Shown: positions 13,390 through 24,000 of the stretch, piece after piece
Position numbering within the stretch: the first letter of the stretch is position 1
How the letters are laid out: the number at the start of each line of letters is the position of its first letter
Assembly (NCBI GenBank): GCA_008360975.2
Contig: CM039182.1
Span: forward strand, 19,998,324 to 20,062,323
DNA from: Lichenostomus cassidix
Taxonomy: Eukaryota > Chordata > Aves > Passeriformes > Meliphagidae
Direction: 5' to 3'
DNA: 64,000 nt
The notes under the pieces: model-generated
The model's input: the letters and a program-made list of their open reading frames with translations, nothing else
Told to the model about the DNA's origin: nothing
Database searches by the model: none
Made by a program: the position numbers and the translations under genes

Positions 13390-13887
13390 TAAGATGTCGT
13401 GCTGAGAGCCTCTAGGAAGAAAAGGCAATGGGGGGAAATTATCTTACTTCAGGGTAACAACTTGCAAGTTTTTCAAGTTTTTCAGTTTCTGCATTAAAAT
13501 CATGCTTTCTATCTAATTTTAATTCAGATCCTCTTGCCCCACCAGCTTCCTTTGGAAAAGCATACACATCGAACTGCACTACAGTCATGGGCACATGCCT
13601 GTGGTGTCCTTAATTGGATGAAGGCTTGCACAGTGGCTGGCAGCAGAGCACTCATTTTCAGTAGTTACTGGCCTCAAGATTGCTTGTGCTACAAGACGCG
13701 TTTTTGGCAATGAGTACTTATCTGCCATTGGGCTGGATCATCATTACTAAAGAGGAGAAGCTGGTTTCTCAGTTAAACTAAGTAAGGGAATCTGGTGAAG
13801 CACACACAAAATATTCCTCTGACACATAAAAAAAACATACCTTACAACAGTGAAAAATCATTACTTTTGTGCAAGAGGCAAGTTTTT

Positions 13888-14000
13888 CTGCAAGTTAGAG
13901 CCAGGCCCTGGGTTCAATCCCCACACAGGCCATCCACACAAGAGTCGGACTCAATGTTCCTTATGGGTCCCTTCACACTCAGAATATTCTGTGATTCTGT
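13888..14000 (+). repeat. tRNA-Ile-derived SINE with CR1 tail (TguSINE1-like)
   Basis: The 5' part resembles the 3' half of tRNA-Ile: AGTTAGAG, then a Pol III B box and T-arm (GGGTTCAATCCCC at 13910-13922) and GGCCATCCA. It is followed by a CR1-like tail (CGGACTCAATGTTCCTTATG, then GGTCCCTTCACACTCAGAAT and ATTCTGTGATTCTGT). This is the composite structure of the passerine element TguSINE1. The tRNA 5' half is missing. Confidence 0.75.
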
Positions 14001-16902
14001 AAGTAGGACATCTTATGAGACACTAAGAGTCTTGAAGATTTCTCCATGTGCCCTGATTTTTTTCACCTTGACCATCTCCAGAGAGTGAATGGTCCCTGAC
14101 TGAATGAGTCATCTCTGGCACTCTTGATGAACATCTCAAAGCAGTGGCATCTTTAACTGCTTTTAAACACCTTATACTTTAGCTAGATTTATGTAGATCT
14201 CAACATACTGTTTGCTGGCTGAATATAGTTATTAAATTATTATTTTAATAAAGCCTAATATTTAACTTACAGGACACAAAATTCTGTCCTGAAAAAACAG
14301 AGAAAAAACATTAAGGCAACACAAAAAGCATAGCAGCAATAGCCACACAAGGTGATTTGGTTTGGACTTGATTTTTTTTTTATTTTAATGGGGTACAGGA
14401 ATGCACTGCTTTTTGTCATCTTTCTTTAGCGAAATGTCTGGGGCAATTTGATGTCCTGGAGTCCAGCAGACAGCACCTTAGCTCTTGCTGTTTATCATTA
14501 TGTATAACTATGATGCCCAAAACTGTGGGTGGAAATAAATGAAGAAGCTGTGAAACGAAATGAACCAATGACTTTTTCCCACTTTGAAACACATATGTTT
14601 CAGTTTTGTGAATTTGCTGGAATTTTTTTTGCTAAAAGCACTCACATTGATGACTGCTCTAAAAATACCAAAATAGTTGTCTCGCACCAGCACCGCACTC
14701 TGGGGACTCTCACGCTTTGCCAGAACGTGGGTCTCCAGATTCACTGAATATCTTTAGTACCTTTCTCTTCTTCCTAATTGCAACAGTCATCTCTCCTCCT
14801 ATTTGCAATAACTAATATCCCTATGACAGCCATTGCTTAGATGAGAAGGCAGCACTAGGAAAGCATTTAATGAACATTAATTGCTCCTTAATATGATTTA
14901 GCTGCTGGAAATAAGAAGGCTAAGCTGGATCCATGTGACCAGCAGCCCTACAGGCACCTCCACCAGACTTCTTTTGAGATGCAATCCTGCCAACCTGGGG
15001 GGCAGCAGCCTTTCATGGATGATACCCAAGGCTGCATTTTGCTTTTCCAAATTAGCAGCTAAGTAGGGCTGTAGAAGCTCAGTAACAAAGTCATGATGAC
15101 ACCACCTGGCTGATTAGTGATCTCTTCCTTCTGTGCAAGCCAGCAATTATCAATTCCTGCTGACTTCAGAAGCTAATGGGAATCAGAGGATGGGGGATGC
15201 TGCCAAGATGCAGCAGCTTCCAGCTGTGAGGAGGAAGAGGAGATGGGACACAGACTCCATGTACACTGTTACGTCTCTGTCTTTACCTACGTGGCATCTT
15301 TGGCACCTGTGCCTTTATAATTTTGACTCTCTACATAAAATTACCTGACACCATCACTTCTGACATGGCAACACCATGTAAGAAAAACTTGGTCTTTTGA
15401 ATCTAGCATTTGTAAATTTGAATTCTGATTCCCAATTGATTCTCATCTCACCCTTTAGTAGGGTCACTTCACCTTTCTACTAAGATGCTGTGGCAGGAAA
15501 TTAAGGCTGGTAACATTTAAAGATGCTGTGACAATCAATCAATAGATGTTTGTAAAGTTGTTAGTAAACAACAAGCACCAAGTGCCAAGTCTAATTTAAA
15601 CACATATGGTTTATAATCTTCCTATTTTCTTTGCAAGAACTTTAATATGACACAAAGATTAACCTTCTGATCTGAGAAAAAAAAAACTTCTACTGGTATT
15701 ATAGACTAGTGTTGGTAGCAGACCTCTAACTTGAAATATGATGTCCTCACTGGCATCACTAAATTTCCCATGGATTAGCTGACAGTGATACTTCAGGACT
15801 CATGGGAAAACTGTATTGCAGAGGGAAATAACAGTGAGCAAAAAAAACCAAATCCTTTTCTGGACAGTAATTCTTAGTCTTCTTTCATTCAGAGCTGAAA
15901 TTGAATACCACTAGGCTTTCTAAAATGAAAGACTTATTGTTTTACATAGGGTATTTAATGGATATTATGAAATAGTTGATGATATCCACTAACATAAACA
16001 GGAGCCTTCAAGCTTTACAGAGGTGATGGGGGATTGAAATTTCTAGTATCTGCTGATCAATGAACATACATGTACCTTGAAAAGCTTGACTGTTGGCCCC
16101 CTGTTTGTTCTTATACCATGTCAACTGGTTTTATAGGATAGGCCTGAAGCAAGCTTTGGGTAAATGGTGATGAAATATCTTCATGTTCCAGACATTTATG
16201 ACTCACAACAATCCCAAACCAGCAAACCTCTTCAGGACTTCAGGAAATCTCGACACTGGCTTTCTTTCGCTATTACAACTACGTACCTCAAAGCCAAGAA
16301 GACAACTGAGCTGTGCTCCCAGGGGGATTGTGCAACAAGCCATTCAGATACCTGCAGCCCTTTGGGACACCAGCCAACTTCTGCTTCTAGCTCCCTCCCA
16401 CCAGCACCCACAGTGCTGCTCACCAGCAAGCTAACGAATGCCCCAGAAACATCTTTAGATGTTTCCCTGAACATCCCATCACAATCACAGCTGGTGCTGT
16501 GCTGATCCTCTGTTTCTTATTGTCATATCTAACCACTCACAGTATCAAGTCTGTGTTACTTTAATACAGCTGCAGCAGAGTTCTTACTTTGAGCCTTTCC
16601 AGCCATTGTTTGAGAACAGATGAGCAGCAGCTCCAAGGCTTAAGGAAATGCTCACAGATACAGGAAACAGGAAGGATAGGGAAGAATCCGCAAAAACAAG
16701 GTGTCAGACAGCTCACAACTGAAAGGTTGGTGTAAGTCATAACATCTCTACTACCCACTCTTTTAATAAAAAGAGCCTAGTTACTGGCACCTTGTCACCT
16801 AGGTTTCTCATACCAATGGCTGGCTCGTGAAAGCAACATTGAGTGCACCATTAGGGAGAAAGATACACACTACAGAAACATTTCTTTACCAAAGCCATTG
16901 CA
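14001..16902. other. Upstream intergenic DNA, no gene recognised
   Basis: It lies between the SINE and the promoter-proximal CR1. I see no repeats of a family I can name and no credible exon. Confidence 0.6.
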
Positions 16903-17421
16903 AATCATAGACTCATAGAATGTTTTGTGTTGGAAGGGACCCCATAGATCGTCTGGTTCCAAGCTCCTTGCCATAGGCAGGGATACCTCCCATTAGGCCG
17001 GATTGATCAGAGCCCCATCCAACCTGACCTTGATCACTTCCAGGTTTGGGGCATCCACAGCTTCTCTGGGCAACCTGTTCCAGTGCCTCACAACCTCATG
17101 GTAAAGAGTATCTTCCTAATATTCAGCCTAAACTTGCTTTCTTTCATTTTAAAGCCATTCTGTTTGTCCTATCGCTACATGCCCTTGTTAAAAAGTCCCT
17201 CTCCAGCTTTCTCGTAGGCCCCTTCAGATACCAGAAGGCTGCAATGAGGTCTCCCCAGAGCCTTCTCTTCCCCAGGCTGAACCATCCCTGCTCCCCCAGC
17301 CTGTCTCCACAGCAGAGGTGTTCCGTCCCTCAGATCATGTTCATGGCACTCTTCTGAACAGCTCCACACCCTTCTTACCTTGAGGGGCCCCAGAGCTGCA
17401 CACAATATTCCAGGTGGGGTC
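16903..17421 (-). repeat. CR1 LINE fragment (3' part)
   Basis: On the + strand it begins with the reversed CR1 3' end (ATCATAGACTCATAGAATG), then the typical GGAAGGGACC, CCAACCTGACCTTGA, GGGCAACCTGTTCCAGTGCCT and CCAGGTGGGGTC segments. The element therefore reads on the - strand and is 5'-truncated. It is fairly well preserved. It ends about 95 bp before the CpG island. Confidence 0.95.
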
Positions 17422-17725
17422 ATTTTTATCTACAAAATACGTATTTTTAAAACATACTTTTTGTAAGACAAAACACAGGACACGTCGACTATTATTTTTT
17501 AATTCGGCTAAAGAGCTACTGAAGTAGCAGCGGCCTCACTACACAAGCCACGGGGCAGGGCTTGCCTGCCTTCGCCGGGCAAGCCTCGCACGGCTCCCCC
17601 GCCGCCGTCCCGCACGGCGCCCCTCTCCCCTGTTAAACTTTAGGCAGTTTCGACTCCCTCGCTCCGCCGCCCTCGACACCGGGCAGCGCCCGCCAGCAAA
17701 GGCCGCCCGGGTGCCGCCCTCACAC

Positions 17726-17750
17726 CGGCCCGGCCCGGCCCGGCCCGGCC
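17726..17750 (+). repeat. (CGGCC)5 microsatellite
   Basis: Five perfect tandem copies of CGGCC lie in the CpG island, about 210 bp upstream of the ATG. The run is length-variable in principle and very CpG-dense. Confidence 0.9.
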
Positions 17751-17843
17751 ATCCCCCTCAGCAGCGGCGTGCCGGCCCCGAGCGGCAGCCGCGGCGGGAG
17801 GAAGGGGGGGCTGATGGCGGCGGCGGCGCAGGGCTGCGGGCGA

Positions 17844-17850
17844 GGGGCGG
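17844..17850 (+). promoter_or_regulatory. GC box GGGGCGG (Sp/KLF-type)
   Basis: It matches the GC-box core and lies 107 bp upstream of the ST8SIA6 ATG within the CpG island. Such matches are common in CpG islands. Confidence 0.4.
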
Positions 17851-17903
17851 AGCGCAGAGACCCTGTGGCTGCCATGGCCACCTCCCCCTCCCCGCAGCCT
17901 CCC

Positions 17904-17910
17904 TTAAATA
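17904..17910 (+). promoter_or_regulatory. TATA-like element TTAAATA
   Basis: An AT-rich heptamer stands alone inside the CpG island, 47 bp before the ATG. If used it would place transcription start about 25-30 bp downstream, leaving a very short 5' UTR and excluding the upstream in-frame ATGs. CpG-island promoters often do not use a TATA box, so this is tentative. Confidence 0.3.
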
Positions 17911-17914
17911 CTAT

Positions 17915-17921
17915 GGGGCGG
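17915..17921 (+). promoter_or_regulatory. GC box GGGGCGG (Sp/KLF-type)
   Basis: A second GC-box core lies five bases after the TATA-like element and 36 bp before the ATG. It may be in the promoter or already in the 5' UTR. Confidence 0.35.
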
Positions 17922-17956
17922 CCGTAGCTGCGGCGGGTGCCGCTGCCGAGCGCACC

Positions 17957-18051
17957 ATGCGGTCTGTCATCGCCTTGGCCGCGGCGCTGGGCAGCCTGCT
18001 GCTGGGCGGCTGCCTCCTGCGCCTGGGCGGCCAGCAGCCCCTCCGCGCCAG
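17957..18051 (+). CDS. ST8SIA6: ST8SIA6 exon 1 (coding part): start and signal anchor
   Basis: The ATG at 17957 has an A at -3 and encodes a short basic start (MRS) followed by an Ala/Leu/Gly-rich hydrophobic stretch, residues 4-23. This matches a type II Golgi signal anchor and the remembered human start (MRPGG, then a Leu run). The exon ends with AG before GTAGGG, so Arg32 is split (phase 2). The same frame stays open upstream to an ATG at 17711; see findings. Confidence 0.88.
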
Positions 18052-21000
18052 GTAGGGCGGCCGGGCGGCCTCGCCCGCGGTGCGGAGCCGGCTGGGGAGG
18101 GCGGGAGGAGCGGGACGAGCCCCGCGGGGCGCGGCGGAGCCCGGTGCGGTGCCCGTGGCGCGGTGCCCCCGGCGCGGTCGGGGCTCGGCGCGGTTGCTGG
18201 CGGCTGCGAGCGGGTCGTGGGCAGGAGAGCGGCGCCGCTCTCGCCGGGTGATGTTCAGTCACTGGTCCTGACAACTTTGTTTTCCCGTCTCGCTTGCCAG
18301 GGGCTGGGAGGAGGAGGCAGGAGTAGCGGCTGTCACGCCGAAAGTGGTGCGAGCCCTCAGGTTCCCCCTGACGCCCCTTCCTCAGACCGAGAACAGGTAC
18401 GGGCTGGCCGCCCGCAGGTGGGTCCGGCAGGTCGGGGCTACAAAAGCAGAAATTCGCCCTCGCTCCTGTTCCTTCTTCCTTTTGTTTCGGCAGCTTGATC
18501 AGAGAGAGTGTTAGAGATTATTAGAGGAAATGACACTTCGCTTTAACTGTAATGAATTCTTTGCTCGTGGGCCCTCTTAATGACGGCTGTCACTGCCGGT
18601 GGTTCGGAGCCCAATAAAATGTTGCGTAGAGCAGTTTTGTTAGCATACGATGTAAAAAGTGCCTGCTGAATGGCGTGTTCCAGGTATCTTTTATTCTTTC
18701 CAGGAAGGTGGAGCTGGAGCTGGGTAATACTGTTCCTGTTTTTGTAATGTGTATTTAGTTAAAAATACAGATTTTTCATCTACAGCCCATAGGATGAAGG
18801 CGAGACATATGAAGCCTGTTTCATTTTGTGTTGGCATCGTACTTTGTGGGAGCCCTTTCACTTGATCCTGTGTCTTGACCTTTCAGATCAGTGTAGATCC
18901 TTGCTTTACAGTCTGTTATTTTATACTGTAAAGTTTAATATGAAGATTCTTTGTAAAATCAGCTGTGAAACAAGTTGTGTCTTAACATGCAGAGTTCAAT
19001 ACTAATGGCTATTGTTTTCATGCTCTTGATTCCTCACACATTGTAGGAAAACTAACAGTGTAGAAGAGGGTTGTCTATTCCACACATGAGATAACACTAT
19101 GTAAAAAGTAGTTTTCAAATATGTTTTGCTTTTCTCTTTTACTCTATATAGTGTTACTAACACTGCAGTTCCCATGACTATTGTATGTTAATATATATTA
19201 TGGTCGAAAACACATAATAAAAATTAGAAAGAACTTAAGAATTGGGTCTTTCATAGAAACTGTGATGCCCTGGTTATGTTGAAGACAATGGTGACAGTGC
19301 AGTTAACATTACTGAAGCCACCATCTCACCCAATCTTGCTGACTTTGACAGCCTGTGCCTTCCCTGAGTGAATACAAGTGATATTAGTTGTAGTAACCAT
19401 TGCAGTGTACCCTAACAGTGCATTTCCTATGCGTTTCTGATGAGAGACCCTTATGCTCCCTGCCTCAAAATTTAGAACTGTCATAAACTCTAAGTTTATA
19501 GCACCTTTCAAAATTAGAGTGAAAGCAAACAGAATTCTGCAAATGTTCCTGTGTGGTGTTACAAGCTTCTAGGCTGTTTCTCTTTCCTATTCTCATTTTT
19601 TCCCTTTCTGCCTTTTTAAACTTCTTTTCCATTCCTTGCAATGTATTGGTTTTGCAGTAGGTACTCAGTTCTGCTTTGCTTTTTTTGTAGCCATCCCTCC
19701 ATTCTTCTCTTCACTCTGTTTTGGGTTATGTCTATGGTTTCCCCCGGCTGATCTCCTCACACTCTCCTCTGCTAATTTCTGAGCTGCTTCTCCTTTTGCT
19801 CAGCTCTGTGTGCTTTACCATGAAGTTGAATTGACTTCCCATCTGCTGCTAGTGCACTCACAACTGGAGCAAAGAAAGTAGAAGCAACACCTACCAAAGA
19901 GATTTGAAAATCCATGGCATATTTTTAACCTTTGTAATAAAGCAAGTCAGCTTGAGATTTTAAATATGTATTTTTCCTTATTCTCCTTGGAGGATTTTAG
20001 CACCAATTTGAAGCCTGTTTTGGTCAACCTGAAATTGTATTTCTTCATGACTAAGTGACTGCAAAAGTGTGTCATGTAAATAATTTACCAAAGAAAGTTT
20101 CATTTTACTCAAGCTCTTAAAACCGTAGTGTCTTTGGAGAGATGTCTTGCCAGCTGAATCTAAGAGTATCTAAGAGTATGTGCTTTCTCACCTGAATGAC
20201 TATGCTCAGTAAGCTGGCCTGACAGAAGTTTGTGGTGCATGTTTGGCTTATGAGAAAGGAGAGAGAGCTACTGGACTGGTCTGACCAGGAGCTGTTACTT
20301 CATCCAGAGAGCAGCAAGACTGGGCAGGGAGCCATGCTGGAGGGGTTTGATCCAGGCAGCAGCTGGACTGGGCCTGGCTAAGGGCCATGCTGGAGATGTT
20401 TGATCCAGAGAGCATCTGGACTCATTCAGGAGGTTCAGACCAGTCCCTCAGTGATGGACATGGATGGTCTGGTCAACAGGAATTAGATTCCAGTGTGCAG
20501 TGGGGAACTATGGTTCTCCTAAACTACCCTAATCATTTGAATAGCATTGCTGTGTTATTAAAGGACAACAATGTCCTTTCCTGCCTAAGAGTAAGAGATG
20601 TGCCTGGTTGTTTCCAGGAAAGGAAAAAGAAAACAAACTGGCCAGTATCCTTGATCTCTAAGTAATCTTGACAATCTTCACAGTCACAAGTTAATCTTTT
20701 TTCTTATCATTATTTCCTCTGCTCTTAGAGGCGTATTTGTAACTAGACATCTCCCAAAGAATCTCTAAGGCCCTATTATTCTGTTGCCTCGCAGTATTGA
20801 AAGCTAATCTGTTCTTTTACTTTGAGTAATTCTTTTAAAAGGATGAAACTGAAGGATGAAAGGATGAAAAGCGGGGGATTGGAGAAGACTGTCTTAGATA
20901 TTTAGGCAGCTATTATGTGCAGCAATGTTTAAGTTCATGGTAACTGGGCACCTGAAGTTCTCTGAAGTTCTGTGTCTTGGTAAATAACCTTGATGATGTG

Positions 21001-24000
21001 GTTTGTCTCTTACAGGATATTGCGTACTGCTTTCTCTTGTTAAATGTTAGCTAATTGGAGCAATGTCACTTCTTCTACAGTGTGACTTGCAGGTTTTGTC
21101 TTGGGTTTATTTCACAGCCTACCATGCCTCTTAGTAGGGTTTCTTACTGAAAAGAAAGGCCATTGTTGGTAAGATTTGTCTAGTAGTCCCCAGACTTATT
21201 CATGGAACCAGGATAATTTATACTGCAATACTATGTTCTCTGGCAAATTCTCCTATCTATGCCTCATACCATCCTTTCAAATTTTAAGCTGCAACTGCAA
21301 GTACAATTTATACTTTCTTAAGCAAACAGTACAATTAAAAAAAAGTAGTCTTGCATTCTTCCCACCTTTAGACCGTTGGTCTTCCCTCTCTCTCTTCCTT
21401 CCTCCCCAGCTGTGTCCAGGCATATTTGTTTATGTAATGATAGCATTAATAGTAGAACAGAAGTTACAGTACTGCTAGTGCTTATCGGGGGAAAGTAAGA
21501 ATAATAAGAGAAGCTAGGTAGTCTTTTCTTTGTTATGAGGCCCAGGGTGTGCTAGGTTAAACTTAGGCAGAAATCCTAGCTCCTATTTTACTACCCAGGA
21601 ATATGTAGCAGGTAAATAATGCCAGCTCCTGCAAGGGAAATGAAAATAACATATTTTATATATACTTTATGTAAAAATTAAAACAAGGCAGCAGTACCCT
21701 GAAGAACTGGCCACCATTATTCTGTCCTCTGTGTTGCCAGCTTTAAGGCATTCACTTACTATTTCCCTAGCTTGTTCTCTGTCTTGCAGGTCCAAGGCAA
21801 GCACAGTGTAGAAGACCACTGGGGTAATTGAACAGTGGGAGGAAGTGATTGAGGACCTATGAGTAAACAAGTTAGTATTACTACATTGTTCCAGAGTGTT
21901 GATTTCTCCAATTCCTCTCTCAGCAGCAGATCTTTATGCAGGCCTAGGAAATAAACAGCGATACTTAATTAACTGTGCTACAGAGACCTGTACATTCTGT
22001 CTCCTGTCAAAATATTGCATTTAGGCAGTCAGAAGGGAAGAAGAGACAGGCTAATACCACAATTATGGAGTAGCCTAGTGTATTGCACAAATAATTTGCT
22101 ATGGTTTAGATTAGTCAGCAGTGGTATCCACTTCACTAATTTTACTGCTCTCTTAATATTTTGCCCCTTCATTCCCAAGTGATGCATGCAGACATGTTTT
22201 AGGAGCACATTTTGAGCACATGCTGCATGTATTAGCTCTGTCTGTTAATAGGTGTTCAGTTGAAAGCTGCTGCCAGGACACATTTATGTTCTGACAGTGG
22301 TGAAAGGTTTCCCAGACTCTTTCTGTTTACTTGGTCCAAGTGACACTGCTCTGTCATTCTATCATGTGCTCTTGTAGCATGGTTTTAGTGTAAGTACCTT
22401 ATTCTTTTCACTTCACCCACCATGAGGCTCTGAATGTTGCTTGTCATGTGGTTTATGGATTTTATAAATAAAAGGTATCTGATGTTCTGTATAACCCTGG
22501 TGAATGCACTGGAGGGTCTTTCAAATAATTTAAAGATGCAGCTTGTGTTAAAGACCTGGTTTAGCATTCCTTACATTAGCAATTCTTCCATGGGAACTTG
22601 AACAAGCAACTCTTTCACAGTTGCTATGATTAATGTTACAAGACAAATTCTTACTCCTATGGTTTGATAAAGCCATTTTTATAGTCCATTTCACCAAGAA
22701 TTTGAATTGTGTATTGCCTTATTAATCAAGGTGTTGTGAACTTTAAAAACATTACTATATTCTTATCATCTAATTAATTTGAAATAGTGTCAAAGACAGC
22801 ATTTAAGAGCAGCCTTCCTAGGGAAGTATGGATTATGTTATTTTTAATAGTATTCAACTAACAGATGATGAGATTGAAATACAAATTAGTCCCTTCAAGG
22901 GAGAGATTAAGACAGAAGATATTCACAGTCTGGATAATGCTATTCAGAATTACTTTGGTAGAAGTACAAAAATGTGCATTTTTGCATACAGAAGTTATCC
23001 TTTTTAGCTGGAGATGCTCAGCGGGAAAAAGTCTAGAGCTCCTGTGCTGCTTCAGGCAAACAAGAGCAAGAAGCTACAGAAAAAAATAGCAACAACTCAT
23101 TCTGCTGGGTGTGGAGTGAATAGCCAATGAGTGGGATTTTCCCTTACTTTCAGTGTGGACTTACTAGAGAGGTGATATTTGTGTTGCTTTCACTGCTGCC
23201 AGACACTCCAGTGCTGAGCAATTTGGAAATCTCATCCCAAGTTCTTTTCCATCTAATCATTTCCATATAATTTTGAGAGAATTCTAGAGGAGTGGCCTTT
23301 TAATCTTGGGCAAATTTTCATGTTACTTACAGTATAACTCAGACCACCAGCTTTCCTTTTCCCTTCTGCTTTTTTTTTTTTTTTTTTCTTCCCTACCATT
23401 CCTCCATCCTATGCCCATCCCTTTTCCTACTCTGATAATTTTTTGGGGTTGAGTTTGGTTTTATTTTCAAAGGACTTCCCTTTTCTTTCCGTCCCCGTAC
23501 CTTTTACCTTTCTGCTCGCCCTGAATCCCATGTTACTTGACATGCCTCTCTGTCTGGTGAGGTATGGAGAAGGTTCCCTATTGTCTCAGGACTGAATGCT
23601 ACAGGAGCCGCAAAAGGGACCATGGACTTTCCATACAGATTCTGTGTTTCTTATTCTAAAGGTGGATGCAATCCTTGTCTTGAAGAAGTTTACAGTTTGA
23701 GGATCTGCTGTCTTCCTGAGAGCAAGATATAGAATAACAACGTGCTGATAAATATGGCACATGGTATTAATCTACTGTGGATTTATTAAAGTGCAGATGG
23801 TGTACTTCCTGAGTTCCTAGAATTACCATAGGAAGTATGTGGTCCTCAAGCTGTTTGTATGTGATTGAAAAAACCCCTGCTTTTCAGATTTGATCCAATG
23901 AGGTTGGCTTTGAGAACATCTAAGCCCTAAGGAAAATACAGCTGAAATTTCCCTCTATCATCAGTTTTATGAGTTCAACCCAACAGAATGTTTCTACTTC

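Larger units (their letters stand above)
17516..18480 (+). promoter_or_regulatory. ST8SIA6: CpG-island promoter of ST8SIA6
   Basis: This is the only strongly GC- and CpG-rich stretch in an otherwise AT-rich window. It begins shortly after a CR1 repeat and covers the proximal promoter, exon 1, intron 1 and exon 2. It holds two GGGGCGG boxes (17844, 17915), a (CGGCC)5 run and a weak TATA-like element at 17904. The exact start of transcription cannot be read from the sequence. Confidence 0.85.

Noticed and set aside
13890..13935. tRNA-Ile gene
   Set aside because: Only the 3' half is present, the acceptor and anticodon parts are missing, and a CR1 tail follows. It is a SINE.
17046..17357. Open frames at 17.0-17.4 kb
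   Set aside because: They lie inside the CR1 fragment, on the strand opposite to the element's own coding strand or in broken frames.
17720..18274. 184-codon open frame on the - strand across the promoter and exon 1
   Set aside because: It lies in the CpG island, where high GC removes stop codons. Its Pro/Arg/Ala/Gly-rich translation resembles no known protein, and exon 1 of ST8SIA6 occupies the other strand.
18163..18498. Open frame on the + strand overlapping exon 2
   Set aside because: It is not in the ST8SIA6 phase and crosses real splice sites. It is a GC-driven shadow frame.
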